A stretch of DNA of 64,000 nt from Methylotenera sp. (GTDB lineage Bacteria; Pseudomonadota; Gammaproteobacteria; Burkholderiales; Methylophilaceae). The position numbers and the translations under genes were made by a program. Below are positions 18,507 to 27,564 of this stretch, piece by piece. The notes under the pieces were generated by a model, which saw only the letters and a program-made list of their open reading frames with translations, ran no database searches and was not told where the DNA came from. Each line of letters starts with the position of its first letter. Positions within the stretch are counted from its first letter, which is position 1. The stretch spans positions 62,001-126,000 of the forward strand of contig JABFQV010000007.1 in the NCBI GenBank assembly GCA_013141495.1, given 5' to 3'.

Positions 18507-18941
18507 ATGTCAAAAATCAACCCTACACTAGCTGCTGCATTAAATACGCCTGCTGAAAAAACCGAGCCCGCAAAGCCAGTAAAAGCCAAAGCCGTTGTTA
18601 CAAAAACCGTCGCAACCAAACCTGCGGCTATTAGCCCTCCCCTAAAAACCACCACAAAAAAAACAAGTGTGCCTAAAATTGACACCCAAAAAGTAGCAAA
18701 GCCGGTAAAAGAGAAAACACAAAAACTAAAAATGGAACGTGACAGCTTTACGATTCCTAAAACAGAATACGCGCAGTTTGCTGTTTTAAAAGACCGCCTA
18801 GCTAAACTCGGTCAACCTGTGAAAAAAAGTGAATTGCTTCGCGCAGGCATTATGCACTTAACAGCCATGACAGATACCGCTTTAAAAGCAGCCTTAAGTA
18901 AAGTGCCTGCGATTAAAACTGGCAGACCTAAAAAGAAGTAA
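18507..18941 (+). CDS. Ala/Lys/Pro-rich protein with RHH-like C-terminal region
   Basis: 144-residue basic protein in two parts. Residues 1-75 are low-complexity Ala-Lys-Pro-Thr (AKPVKAKAVVTKTVATKPAA and similar), like the tails of histone-H1-like bacterial proteins. Residues 76-135 look folded: RDSFTIPKTEYAQFAVLKDR, then VKKSELLRAGIMHLTAM, the strand-helix-helix layout of a ribbon-helix-helix domain. A basic GRPKKK end follows, reminiscent of an AT-hook. It is probably a DNA-binding protein, and the palindrome in front of it suggests self-control. It sits between ppx and the sixA-ppk pair. The specific role is unknown. Confidence 0.75.
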   Translation: MSKINPTLAAALNTPAEKTEPAKPVKAKAVVTKTVATKPAAISPPLKTTTKKTSVPKIDTQKVAKPVKEKTQKLKMERDSFTIPKTEYAQFAVLKDRLAKLGQPVKKSELLRAGIMHLTAMTDTALKAALSKVPAIKTGRPKKK

Positions 18942-18950
18942 TTTGAACGA

Positions 18951-19436
18951 CTATAGGTCAGGATGTTGCACTGCAAACAAATAGGTTTGCAGTGTCGTTT
19001 TCTCAGCGTCATCAACATATCGCTGACGCAACCACCAAGCAGCGCCCTTTTTAACAACACAGGTACGCTCATTCAACCCCAATAATTTAGCGATCAGCAT
19101 GCCAAGAGTTGGTTGATGTCCAATAATCAATATCGTTTTACTGCTATCGGCATTGGTGACCTCTTTAGCAATACGCTCAACCGAGCTATCTACACTTAAG
19201 AACTCAGCCACTTTTATTTTTATGCCATTCAGATCATGCAATGTGGCTGCAGTCTCTAAGCATCGTCGTGCTGGGCTACATATTATCTCAGTATTGGCTG
19301 GCACGTGCTGATTAAGCCACTTGGCTATTTTTATGGCATCCTTACGCCCTTTTTTAGTTAAAGCGCGATCAAAGTCTTTTCCACTTGCGCTTTCTACTTC
19401 AGCATCTGCATGTCGCCATAGGATTAAATTTGCCAT
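18951..19436 (-). CDS. sixA: Phosphohistidine phosphatase, SixA-like
   Basis: 161-residue histidine-phosphatase-fold protein. It begins MANLILWRHADAE with the catalytic His in RHA, and has CSPARRCLETAATL and IIGHQPTLGMLIAKLL with the second catalytic His. Length equals that of E. coli SixA, which removes phosphate from the NPr/HPr phosphohistidine. It lies 21 bp downstream of ppk on the same strand, a pairing seen in many proteobacteria. Substrate assignment is from family knowledge. Its 3' end contains a perfect 10-bp inverted repeat (18969-18978 / 18985-18994) that might end the convergent plus-strand transcript. Confidence 0.88.
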   Translation of the reverse strand: MANLILWRHADAEVESASGKDFDRALTKKGRKDAIKIAKWLNQHVPANTEIICSPARRCLETAATLHDLNGIKIKVAEFLSVDSSVERIAKEVTNADSSKTILIIGHQPTLGMLIAKLLGLNERTCVVKKGAAWWLRQRYVDDAEKTTLQTYLFAVQHPDL

Positions 19437-19457
19437 GCATCTTCCCTAACAAATTGT

Positions 19458-21539
19458 TTATTCTGCATATTTTTGCATCAGTTGCAGCTGCGCGCTAAAT
19501 ACTTGCGATTGTTCATGTGATTTTGACTTGGGCTGTAATGTACGTTGTGCACTCAAAACATAGGTGCCATCCGTATTTAACAGCCATGCATCTTGATTAT
19601 CCTGCAAATACAGTTGGCAACACTCTTGCAAAATACGGGCACGATTTTCACTATCTATAATTGGCCACGCAATCTCAACGCGTCGCATCATATTGCGATT
19701 CATCCAGTCAGCGCTAGATAGCCACATCTGCTCTTCTTGCTCAACTTTAAAATAAAATACACGTGAATGCTCTAAGATCCTGCCGATAACAGACCGAACG
19801 CGAATACGGCCATCCAAACCAGGAGCATCAATAGGCAGGATACAGGCGCCTCGCACAATTAAATCAATTTCTACGCCAGCACGCCCTGCACTTACCAGAC
19901 CTTTAACTAAAGCTTCATCCGTCAGTGCATTCATTTTTAAGATAATCTGTGCGGTTTTACCTGCCTTTGCCGCAAGCTCCGCCGCCCTGATTTTAACAAG
20001 CATTTGTCGGTGTAAATTAAATGGCGCAACCAATAATTTTTGCATACGCGGTAATTTAACCTGGCTCGCAATATGTCTGAACAAATACTCCATATCACGG
20101 GTTATTTGAATATCCGCAGTGAGCATACTAACATCCGTATAAAGCCGCGCTGTTCTTGGGTTGTAATTGCCAGTTGATACATGCCCGTAGTATTTCAAAC
20201 GCTTATCTTCGCGACGCATCACTAGCAGCATTTTGGCATGCGTTTTCAGGCCAACAATGCCATACACGACTTGTGCACCCACCGACTCAAGCGCTTCTGC
20301 CCAGTTAATGTTAGCCTCTTCATCAAAGCGGGCTTTTAGCTCTACAACCGCCATCACCTCTTTACCTCGCCTCACTGCCTCTTGTAACAGTTTAAGCATG
20401 CGCGGGTCTGAACCTGTGCGATATATCGTCTGTTGAATAGATAACACATCGGGGTCATAGACCGCTTCACGTAAAAAATCGATGACAGATTCAAAACTCT
20501 CAAACGGCTGATGAATTAAAATATCACGCTGTTTTAACTGCGTAAAAAATGATTGATTAGGTAGTAACTTCTGGCTGATTTTAGGTTCATACGGCCTAAA
20601 TTTGAGGTGGTCGCCATCCGCTAAATCCGCTAGCAACATCAAACGCGCCAAATTAACAGGGCCTTGTACGCGATAAAGTGATTGCTTAGGCAAGTCAAAC
20701 TGTTGCAATAAAAGCTTGGCTAACTTTTCATCACAACCGTGCGAAACCTCTAAACGCACCGCCTCACCGAAATTACGCTGTACCAGCCCTTTTCTTAAAG
20801 CAGTACGTAAATTTTTGACGTCATCCTCATCTACCGATAAATCTGAATGCCGGGTGACTCTAAATTGCGAGAAACTGAGCATTTCTCGCCCGGTAAATAA
20901 GCTTGCCAGATGCGCCCGAATCACGCTAGATAAGGAAATGAATTTTTGCTGCTTATTACTTAAGTTTTTTGGCAACTTAATGAGGCGCGGTAAAGCTCTC
21001 GGCACCCTTACAATAGCGATGTTGTTGCTACGGCCAAATGCATCATTTCCACCAAGTAGCACAATAAAATTAAGCGACTTATTCGCCACCTGTGGAAAAG
21101 GGTGTGACGGATCAAGCGCAACTGGTACTAACAGCGGGCGTACATCGGTCTCAAAATAACGCGCCACCCAGCGCCGTTGTTCTAAGGTGCGATCACCATG
21201 CGAGACTAAATGCACACCTTGCTCAGCAAGGGCTGGCATCAACTCGGTATTAAAAATTTGATATTGCTTATTGACTAAGGCATGCGCCGCCTCTGCAATC
21301 GCCTGATAACTTTGCACATTGATATCGGTATGCTGCTCATCATCACGCATTGCATCCACGTGCGGTGCCGCACGCACTTCAAAAAACTCATCAAGATTTG
21401 ACGAAACAATGCAAAGAAAGCGCAATCGCTCAAGTAGGGGATATTCAACATTTTGTGCAAGGCTCAATACGCGTTCATTAAAAGCCAAGATGCTAATATC
21501 ACGATTGAGTAGTTTTAAAGGTGGGTAAGCTGAACGCAT
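19458..21539 (-). CDS. ppk: Polyphosphate kinase 1
   Basis: Makes polyphosphate from ATP through a phosphohistidine. From the ATG at 21539 the protein has 693 residues. It starts PPLKLLNRDISILAFNERVL, the N-domain signature, and has SNLDEFFEVRAA. The autophosphorylated His is in VGLKTHAKMLLV; the second active-site His is in ILEHSRVFYF; the conserved GHVSTGNYNPRTARLYTD also follows. An in-frame TTG at 21590 would add 17 residues unlike the family, so ATG is preferred. It probably forms an operon with sixA. ppx lies on the opposite strand beyond it. Confidence 0.97.
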   Translation of the reverse strand: MRSAYPPLKLLNRDISILAFNERVLSLAQNVEYPLLERLRFLCIVSSNLDEFFEVRAAPHVDAMRDDEQHTDINVQSYQAIAEAAHALVNKQYQIFNTELMPALAEQGVHLVSHGDRTLEQRRWVARYFETDVRPLLVPVALDPSHPFPQVANKSLNFIVLLGGNDAFGRSNNIAIVRVPRALPRLIKLPKNLSNKQQKFISLSSVIRAHLASLFTGREMLSFSQFRVTRHSDLSVDEDDVKNLRTALRKGLVQRNFGEAVRLEVSHGCDEKLAKLLLQQFDLPKQSLYRVQGPVNLARLMLLADLADGDHLKFRPYEPKISQKLLPNQSFFTQLKQRDILIHQPFESFESVIDFLREAVYDPDVLSIQQTIYRTGSDPRMLKLLQEAVRRGKEVMAVVELKARFDEEANINWAEALESVGAQVVYGIVGLKTHAKMLLVMRREDKRLKYYGHVSTGNYNPRTARLYTDVSMLTADIQITRDMEYLFRHIASQVKLPRMQKLLVAPFNLHRQMLVKIRAAELAAKAGKTAQIILKMNALTDEALVKGLVSAGRAGVEIDLIVRGACILPIDAPGLDGRIRVRSVIGRILEHSRVFYFKVEQEEQMWLSSADWMNRNMMRRVEIAWPIIDSENRARILQECCQLYLQDNQDAWLLNTDGTYVLSAQRTLQPKSKSHEQSQVFSAQLQLMQKYAE

Positions 21540-21697
21540 AAACGCTATCAAATAGTATGTATATTTTATACTACGCGCTAATTGTGACAAATAGATGAAA
21601 TTATAACGAAATACTAATTAACTCAACTGATCAGTAGCGTAATTAGCATTGAGAACTTTTGTACCGGCTTATTTACAGGCTTAGCGCTGGCCAATAG

Positions 21698-22492
21698 TTA
21701 TTTATTTAACAACCCTTTTAGCAGCACACCCACAGCCACAAAACCAAAAGGCGCGGTCACGCATACACTAGAGCCATAACCAGCGCAGTTCAACCCGGTA
21801 ATTGCCAGATCGGCAACCACACATGCACTATCAGGCTGAATCACTTTTTCATCAGAATACACACAGTGAATACCTAGTTTTGATGATTTACCCTTTGCGC
21901 TGTGACCACTGCTAAAGCCATAGTCGCGGCGCAACAGGTTACGCACTTTGGCAAGCAATTTGTCATGGCTTACTTCACTTAAGTCCGCTTGTTGAATACG
22001 CGTGGCATCTAAGCGCCCACCCGCTCCGCCTGTCATTACTAAAGGCATATTTTTTGCGTTGCAGAAATCAGCAATAGCAGCCTTGGCTTTTGCATCATCA
22101 ATGCAATCAATCACGCCATCATAATCACGGTTAAGCATCGTATTGACATTTTCAATCGTCACAAAATCTTCAATTTCATGCACGATTGCCAACGGGTTAA
22201 TACTGAGAATACGTTCACGCATGGCGGTCACTTTAGCTTTTCCAAAAGCACCATCTACCGCGTGCAATTGTCGATTGACATTAGATTCTGCAATGTTGTC
22301 TAAGTCAATTAAAGTAATGCTACCCACAGCATTGCGCGCCAAGGCCTCGGCAGCCCAACTGCCCACACCACCAATGCCTATCACGCAGATATGCACGGCT
22401 TGTAATTTAGCTAAACCATCTGCGCCATATAACCGCGAAACGCCACCGAAACGACGATTTAAGTCTGGACGCTCAAAATCAAATTCAGCCAT
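21698..22492 (-). CDS. tcdA: tRNA threonylcarbamoyladenosine dehydratase (TcdA/CsdL)
   Basis: E1-like ThiF-fold enzyme that cyclises t6A to ct6A in tRNA. The 264 residues show the starting pattern RPDLNRRFGGVSRLYG and the ATP site VCVIGIGGVGSWAAEALARNAVG (here ICVIGIGG), then DLDNIAESNVNRQLHA and VIDCIDDAKAKAAI. The conserved CVYSDEKV appears near residue 215 and a hydrophobic C-terminal segment (VTAPFGFVAVGVLLK) ends the protein. It lies about 110 bp downstream of acpS, with a fold-back repeat between, so it may or may not share that long transcript. Confidence 0.93.
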   Translation of the reverse strand: MAEFDFERPDLNRRFGGVSRLYGADGLAKLQAVHICVIGIGGVGSWAAEALARNAVGSITLIDLDNIAESNVNRQLHAVDGAFGKAKVTAMRERILSINPLAIVHEIEDFVTIENVNTMLNRDYDGVIDCIDDAKAKAAIADFCNAKNMPLVMTGGAGGRLDATRIQQADLSEVSHDKLLAKVRNLLRRDYGFSSGHSAKGKSSKLGIHCVYSDEKVIQPDSACVVADLAITGLNCAGYGSSVCVTAPFGFVAVGVLLKGLLNK

Positions 22493-22501
22493 TTTTCCGT
22501 T

Positions 22502-22597
22502 CCGTCATGCTGAGTGCAACAAAGCATCCAGTATATTGATATTTCTCAATGCTTTTATACTGCGCAATGGATGCTTCGCTATGCTCAGAATAACGAC
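22502..22597. repeat. REP-like fold-back repeat between acpS and tcdA
   Basis: Left arm 22502-22530 (GTCATGCTGAGTGCAACAAA then GCATCCA) pairs imperfectly with right arm 22568-22597 (TGGATGCTTCGCTATGCTCA then GAATAAC). Short repeats of this CATGCTGAG...GGATGCTTCGC type are scattered in many bacterial genomes. It sits 10 bp beyond the acpS stop and could stabilise or end the transcript. Confidence 0.75.
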
Positions 22598-22606
22598 AAA
22601 GTGATT

Positions 22607-22984
22607 TCATGTTTCTAACACCACAAATGCCGTTGCCAAATTCTTTTCATCGCTAATGCTAATATGGGTTTGCTTGATATATTTAGATTGCAATAAAGCC
22701 TGTAACTCTGGCGCCAACACCAGAATGGGCTTACCCAAATCATCATGTGAAACCGCAATATTCTGGAAGGTTGCAGGTGCACGCAAGCCGGTACCCAACG
22801 CTTTTGAAAACGCCTCTTTCGCAGCAAAGCGTTTGGCTAAAAACCTGGATTTTATTTGTGATTGCTGATAACTGGCAAACTCGCTGTCCGCTAAAATACG
22901 TTTGGCAAAATCATCGCCAAACTGTTGAATTGAAGACTCAATACGCGCAACTTCAACGATATCTGTACCTATGCCAAAAATCAT
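22607..22984 (-). CDS. acpS: Holo-[acyl-carrier-protein] synthase
   Basis: Transfers 4'-phosphopantetheine from CoA to acyl carrier protein. From the ATG at 22984 it has 125 residues, a normal AcpS length. It begins MIFGIGTDIVEVARIE with the metal-binding Asp, and contains RFLAKRFAAKEAFSKALGTG, the second signature with the catalytic Glu, and HISISDEKNLATAFVVLE at the end. An in-frame GTG at 23002 would add six residues and overlap pdxJ, so ATG is preferred. It is the last gene of the rpoE-to-acpS block, 21 bp after pdxJ. Confidence 0.95.
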   Translation of the reverse strand: MIFGIGTDIVEVARIESSIQQFGDDFAKRILADSEFASYQQSQIKSRFLAKRFAAKEAFSKALGTGLRAPATFQNIAVSHDDLGKPILVLAPELQALLQSKYIKQTHISISDEKNLATAFVVLET

Positions 22985-23005
22985 ACTCAAATACGCAATC
23001 ACCGC

Positions 23006-23734
23006 CTACTTAGGCGTAGCCGCTTTCATCAAGGCTTTCATCTCGCGTACCGCGTTATCCCAGCCCACAAATAAAGCATGCGCCACTATGGCATGCCCGA
23101 TATTAAGCTCTTCAAAACCGTACAGTTTGGCAACCAAATGTACGTTATGATAATGCAAACCATGCCCTGCATTCACGATCAATCGCGCATCTTTAGCATG
23201 TTGCAACGCTCGCTCAATGCGCGCCAGCTCTAGCATTTGTATCGCATCAGCTTGGGCATCGGCAAAGGTACCTGTGTGCAGTTCTATTACTGGTGCGCCA
23301 GCTTTAACGGCTGCATCAATTTGCGCTAAATCCGGCGCAATAAATAATGAAACGCGAATACCAGCATCGCTTAATTTCTGCACCGCATGTTTAACTTTAT
23401 CAAAATGTGCGATTACATCCAACCCGCCCTCTGTGGTGCGCTCCTCGCGCCGCTCTGGCACCAAGCACACATCTTGCGGCATCACTTTAATCGCAATATC
23501 CAGCATTTCATCGGTGACTGCACACTCAAGATTCATCTTGGTTTGCAACAACGGGCGCAGTGCAAAAATATCTGCATCCTGCATGTGACGGCGGTCTTCA
23601 CGCAAGTGTAGCGTAATGCTATCGGCACCTGATTGCTCGGCACGCAAAGCCGCCTGCACTACGCTGGGATATTTAGTACCACGCGCTTGGCGAATGGTGG
23701 CTACGTGGTCGATGTTTACACCTAATTTAATCAT
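23006..23734 (-). CDS. pdxJ: Pyridoxine 5'-phosphate synthase
   Basis: Last step of the DXP-dependent vitamin B6 pathway. The 242-residue TIM barrel starts [20 protein letters not shown] and contains [18 protein letters not shown], then [20 protein letters not shown] and [12 protein letters not shown], then [13 protein letters not shown]. All are family hallmarks. It lies between recO and acpS in the order common to proteobacteria (recO-pdxJ-acpS). Nothing unusual in length or sequence. Confidence 0.97.
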   Translation of the reverse strand: MIKLGVNIDHVATIRQARGTKYPSVVQAALRAEQSGADSITLHLREDRRHMQDADIFALRPLLQTKMNLECAVTDEMLDIAIKVMPQDVCLVPERREERTTEGGLDVIAHFDKVKHAVQKLSDAGIRVSLFIAPDLAQIDAAVKAGAPVIELHTGTFADAQADAIQMLELARIERALQHAKDARLIVNAGHGLHYHNVHLVAKLYGFEELNIGHAIVAHALFVGWDNAVREMKALMKAATPK

Positions 23735-23791
23735 AGATAAAACCTAGAAATATAGCTCTGCCACAGATGCAACTATGGCTAATTAAAAAAA

Positions 23792-24526
23792 CTAAAGCCC
23801 TTGCAAATCGATCAATAACTGCCTTGTATGCAAGGGTTTATCACCCAAATAATGCGCTAACAAATAACGCATTAACTGTTTACTTTGCTGCTGTGTTTGA
23901 CCATTAGCGTAGTCATCACTCGACATGTCAATCAATGTTTTTCCCGATAATTGCACACCGTTATCATAACGAGTTATCACACCATTGATCGGAATAGCGC
24001 CATGTTCAGCTTCATAACGATAGTTTTGCAACGCTAACACTGGTGATGCATTTATATCCAGTTGCAATGGTATGGCGTAACCAAGTTCTTGCAAAAACTT
24101 CAACTCAAAGCGGCGTAAAGTAGCGGCCAAATCCTCACCACTCGCTAAGGTTTTTAACGTGTCGGCATAGTATTCAAATAGCGCTTCATGTGGATCTTCG
24201 CGCGGTAATAACCGCAACAGTAGCTCATTTAGATAAAAACCGCACATGAGTGCCTCGCCTTGCAATAGCAACAAACAGCCATTCCATTCCAGACTATGCA
24301 AGGTTTTGAGCTCCAGCTTGCCGGACCAAGTTGCCAGCATGGGCTGAAAAGCCTGCAGCATACCGCGCATGGCTGAGCGTGGACGCCTGGCACCTTTTGC
24401 GGTGGTGGCTACACGTCCAAAATCACGTGCGAACAACTCAACCACTAAGCTCGTTTCTTTGAACGGGTAAGTATGCAGTACGTAAACTGCTTGATTGTCT
24501 TGCCGGTGCGCATTGATTAAAGCCAT
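23792..24526 (-). CDS. recO: DNA repair protein RecO
   Basis: RecFOR recombination mediator. From the ATG at 24526 it has 244 residues. The N-terminal OB fold contains QAVYVLHTYPFKETSLVVELFARDFGRV (landmark region), then GARRPRSAMRGMLQAFQPM. The helical C-terminal part lacks an obvious four-Cys zinc site, as in E. coli RecO. The in-frame upstream start at 24577 would add 17 residues without family support. Gene order era-recO-pdxJ is standard. Confidence 0.93.
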   Translation of the reverse strand: MALINAHRQDNQAVYVLHTYPFKETSLVVELFARDFGRVATTAKGARRPRSAMRGMLQAFQPMLATWSGKLELKTLHSLEWNGCLLLLQGEALMCGFYLNELLLRLLPREDPHEALFEYYADTLKTLASGEDLAATLRRFELKFLQELGYAIPLQLDINASPVLALQNYRYEAEHGAIPINGVITRYDNGVQLSGKTLIDMSSDDYANGQTQQQSKQLMRYLLAHYLGDKPLHTRQLLIDLQGL

Positions 24527-24617
24527 AGGTTTTTTATTTATCCGCTGATAAACGTAGATGCCTGCAGATAAAAACAAAAACCATCACGAAATAAGTAGTA
24601 AATCAGCTAAGGAGTAG

Positions 24618-25532
24618 TTAATACCCTAAAGATTTTAACGCTCGCGCGTCATCAGCCCAGCCGCCTTTAACTTTCACCCAGGTTTCTAAGTAAACCTTGC
24701 CACCAAACAGTTTCTCCATATCGTGCCGCGCTTCAGTGGAAATTTGCTTGAGCTTCTCGCCGCCTTTGCCGATAATTATTGGTTTTTGGCTGTCTTTATC
24801 TACAATAATGGCGCAAAAAATACGGCGTAGCTTACCTTCCACTTCAAACTTTTCAATCTCGACGGCTACTGAGTAAGGAATTTCATCGCCCAATAATCTG
24901 AAAATTTTCTCGCGCACTAATTCTGCAGCTAAAAAACGTTCATTTTTATCAGTGAGTTCATCTTCAGAATATACAGCGGCCTGCTCTGGTAAGTATTTGC
25001 GAATGGTTTGTAACAGCTCATCTAGATTGAGGCTTTTTTTAGCGCTCACAGGGACGATTTCTGAAAACGGAAACTCTAAGTCAAAGTCTTGAATCAACGG
25101 CAACACGTTGCCTTTGTCACCCATTAAGTCTAATTTATTCACCACTAAAATCGTCGGCGTTTTTTCTGAAAGTAATGCTAATACTTTGCGATCTGCATCA
25201 CCCAATTTCATCGGCTCAATCACAAACAGTACGACATCTACTTCCGTTAACACTTGAGTCACGGTTTTGTTTAAACCTTTATTGAGTGCATTCAGGTGTT
25301 TTTGCTGAAAGCCAGGCGTATCCACAAATAAAAATTGCGTATCATTCGTAGTATGAATGCCTAGCAAACGGTGGCGCGTAGTTTGCGCCTTACGTGAGGT
25401 AATGGCTAATTTCATGCCTAAAATGTGATTTAACAGTGTTGATTTCCCCACGTTAGGGCGGCCAACAATCGCTACCGTTCCACATTTGAAAATGGATGGT
25501 GTTACTTCTGAATTTACTTCTAGGTCTGTCAT
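24618..25532 (-). CDS. era: GTPase Era
   Basis: Ras-like GTPase needed for 16S rRNA maturation and 30S assembly. The 304 residues contain G1 GRPNVGKST, the effector region AQTTRHRLLGI, G3 DTPGFQ, G4 NKLD and G5 SAKK. A C-terminal KH domain follows (IIGKGGEKLKQISTEARHDME). The N-terminus carries an extra 15 residues before the G domain, slightly longer than E. coli Era. It starts 3 bp after the rnc stop, so the two are translated from one mRNA. Confidence 0.97.
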   Translation of the reverse strand: MTDLEVNSEVTPSIFKCGTVAIVGRPNVGKSTLLNHILGMKLAITSRKAQTTRHRLLGIHTTNDTQFLFVDTPGFQQKHLNALNKGLNKTVTQVLTEVDVVLFVIEPMKLGDADRKVLALLSEKTPTILVVNKLDLMGDKGNVLPLIQDFDLEFPFSEIVPVSAKKSLNLDELLQTIRKYLPEQAAVYSEDELTDKNERFLAAELVREKIFRLLGDEIPYSVAVEIEKFEVEGKLRRIFCAIIVDKDSQKPIIIGKGGEKLKQISTEARHDMEKLFGGKVYLETWVKVKGGWADDARALKSLGY

Positions 25533-25535
25533 ATT

Positions 25536-26222
25536 TTAATTTTTTCCAATGCGTACTTTTTTTAATTCAAGTAAAGCCAACTGTGCCGCCTGCTGCTCTG
25601 CGATGCGGCGACTATTACCCTCGCCCACTGTACGGATACTATGCTTTTCAACGAAACATTCCACCACAAACATCTGTGCATGCGCTTCTCCGCTGGTATG
25701 CGTAACGGTATATTCAGGCACCGCTATTTTTCTGCTTTGCAATAATTCCTGTAATAATGATTTAGGATCTTTATCAATCACTTTAGGGTCAATAGCATCT
25801 AGCTTGTTAGCGTAAAGCCCCAATACAAAGGTCTCAGCTGCTGCGAAACCACCATCTAAGTACACCGCGCCAATGATGGCTTCTAGCGCATCAGCCAAGA
25901 TAGACGGCCTACGCCAACCCGCACTTTTTAACTCGCCTTCACCCATTTTGAGCGCATCGCCTAAATTGAGTGAAAGTGCGATCTCACTTAAAGTTGATTC
26001 TTTAACCATTTGCGCTCGTAAGCGGCTTAAGTCACCCTCAGCAATTTTAGAAAATCGCTGATATAGCTGATTTGCAATAATAAAATTAAGCGCGCCATCG
26101 CCTAAAAACTCTAAACGCTCATTATTTTGAGCACCATAACTACGATGCGTTAAGGCTTGTGTGAGTAAGTTTGCATTTACAAATGAATAGCTTAAACGTC
26201 TTGATATATCTGAATGCATCAT
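25536..26222 (-). CDS. rnc: Ribonuclease III
   Basis: Double-stranded RNA endonuclease for rRNA and mRNA processing. 228 residues. The catalytic signature ERLEFLGDGALNFIIA has the usual Asp replaced only in conservative positions, and LADALEAIIGAVYLDGGF supplies the second acidic set. The C-terminal dsRNA-binding domain is present (DPKSLLQELLQSRKIAVPEY...EGNSRRIAEQQAAQLAL, landmarks). Note FLGDGALNF where many family members have FLGDSVL. Position between the DUF4845 gene and era is normal. Confidence 0.96.
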   Translation of the reverse strand: MMHSDISRRLSYSFVNANLLTQALTHRSYGAQNNERLEFLGDGALNFIIANQLYQRFSKIAEGDLSRLRAQMVKESTLSEIALSLNLGDALKMGEGELKSAGWRRPSILADALEAIIGAVYLDGGFAAAETFVLGLYANKLDAIDPKVIDKDPKSLLQELLQSRKIAVPEYTVTHTSGEAHAQMFVVECFVEKHSIRTVGEGNSRRIAEQQAAQLALLELKKVRIGKN

Positions 26223-26273
26223 GCCTAACGGTATAAAAAGGTTTATAAAATAGTTGCATTAGCAAAAAAACAG

Positions 26274-26666
26274 CTACTTACTCTCACTACTTGCTGAAAA
26301 ATCAATTAACACACTGACGTTAGCAATAACAGGCTTAACAACCTGATATTCTACTGACACCACCGTATCGCCACCGACTGTTTTTTCAATGATTAAATCA
26401 CTGCCCTTCACCACCTCAATGTAGCCTGTTGATGCACGTTTATCAAAAGAATTCGATATTTCTTTTTTACTCATGGTACTTAACGACTCTTGCTTCATTG
26501 CTTTAAGTGCCTGTTTAACTGAGAAGTATTCAGTATAAGCTGGCACCATTTTCATGACTATAAGTGCAACAAACGCAATCATAGCACCTACAATCAGCAT
26601 TCCAAGCAGGGTCGCGCCACCCTGCGTTTTACGATTATTTAAACTATTAAGCACTTTAATCTCCAT
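26274..26666 (-). CDS. DUF4845 family single-pass membrane protein
   Basis: 130-residue protein with an N-terminal basic stretch, then a single membrane helix (LLGMLIVGAMIAFVALIVMKMVP). The outside part contains YFSVKQALKAMKQES and ends in a polar tail. DUF4845 proteins are nearly always found between lepB and rnc in betaproteobacteria, as here. The N-terminal GGATLLGMLIV looks superficially like a type IV pilin start, but no prepilin cleavage residue pattern follows. Function unknown. The ATG at 26666 is chosen over an adjacent GTG. Confidence 0.8.
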   Translation of the reverse strand: MEIKVLNSLNNRKTQGGATLLGMLIVGAMIAFVALIVMKMVPAYTEYFSVKQALKAMKQESLSTMSKKEISNSFDKRASTGYIEVVKGSDLIIEKTVGGDTVVSVEYQVVKPVIANVSVLIDFSASSESK

Positions 26667-26695
26667 CACTTAAATTAGATTAGTATCAATAAAAA

Positions 26696-27475
26696 TTAAC
26701 GTATTACAGAGCCGATTCTAGAGCCTTGATCAAAATTCATCCAGATAAAAAATGCTTTACCGACTAAATTTCCTTCAGGTACAAAACCCCAAACACGGCT
26801 ATCAGAACTGTTATCCCGATTATCACCCATCGCTAAATAATGTCCCGCAGGGACTACAACTTCCTCATCATTTGCAAACTTAGCGCCTATCGTATCTGCA
26901 TCATAATTACCGATGACATCATGCACCAAAATATCATGCTTTGTATCGCCTAGCTGCTCAGTGTATTGCTTAGCTGTCATAAAGTTCAGCCCCGACATCA
27001 CATACTCATAATCTCGACCATTTTGCACTAGCAATGGCTGACCGTTAATCGTTAATCTTTTATTTTGATAGCGGATTTTATCTCCAGGCAAACCGACCAC
27101 GCGTTTAATATAATCAATCGACGGTTCTGGTGGATAATGAAACACGAACACATCACCGCGTTTAGGGTGACTCACCTCGATAAACGTATTATTTAGAATA
27201 GGCACGCGCAAGCCATAAGTAAATTTATTCACTAAAATAAAATCACCCGCTAACAACGTTGGCATCATAGAGCCGGATGGAATTTTAAACGGCTCGACAA
27301 TAAAAGAGCGTACAAAAAACACGATTAAAATCACAGGAAAAAAACTTTTAGCATACTCAACTACAATTGGTTCATCTGCACCTGCGAGACGTTTTTTGCT
27401 GAGGACAAAAATATCAAGTAGCCAAATGAGCCCGGTGATGACCAGTATCACGATCATGAATAATGCAAATATCAT
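26696..27475 (-). CDS. lepB: Signal peptidase I
   Basis: Cleaves secretory signal peptides at the outer face of the inner membrane. 259 residues, two N-terminal membrane helices (FALFMIVILVITGLIWLL and a second near residue 50). Box B IPSGSMMPTLLAGDFILVNK carries the catalytic Ser, and box D DYIKRVVGLPGDKI carries the Lys. The later MGDNRDNSSDSRVWGFV is box E. It lies downstream of lepA, 89 bp apart with a short repeat in between. Confidence 0.97.
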   Translation of the reverse strand: MIFALFMIVILVITGLIWLLDIFVLSKKRLAGADEPIVVEYAKSFFPVILIVFFVRSFIVEPFKIPSGSMMPTLLAGDFILVNKFTYGLRVPILNNTFIEVSHPKRGDVFVFHYPPEPSIDYIKRVVGLPGDKIRYQNKRLTINGQPLLVQNGRDYEYVMSGLNFMTAKQYTEQLGDTKHDILVHDVIGNYDADTIGAKFANDEEVVVPAGHYLAMGDNRDNSSDSRVWGFVPEGNLVGKAFFIWMNFDQGSRIGSVIR

Positions 27476-27520
27476 TGTTGATGTATCCTAACCCTGTATC
27501 TAATTTTAAAAAAACTCGCC

Positions 27521-27562
27521 CTTCGATGGCTCAAAAAAAACCGCTCACTAAGCCTGTCGAAG
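27521..27562. repeat. Short fold-back repeat between lepA and lepB
   Basis: CTTCGATGGCT at 27521-27531 pairs imperfectly with AGCCTGTCGAAG at 27551-27562 around a run of A residues. It resembles the dispersed TTCGACAGGCTCAGTGAGCGG-type repeats of many genomes. It lies 3 bp beyond the lepA stop within the operon. Confidence 0.6.
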
Positions 27563-27564
27563 TG

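Noticed and set aside
18969-18994. 10-bp inverted repeat as a firm terminator of the gene at 18507-18941
   Set aside because: It lies inside the sixA coding region and is followed by only a short T-rich stretch; noted with sixA but not called as a terminator.
26274-26666. Type IV pilin-like protein
   Set aside because: The N-terminal helix looks pilin-like, but the prepilin cleavage and Glu5 pattern is absent and the lepB-rnc position is that of DUF4845.
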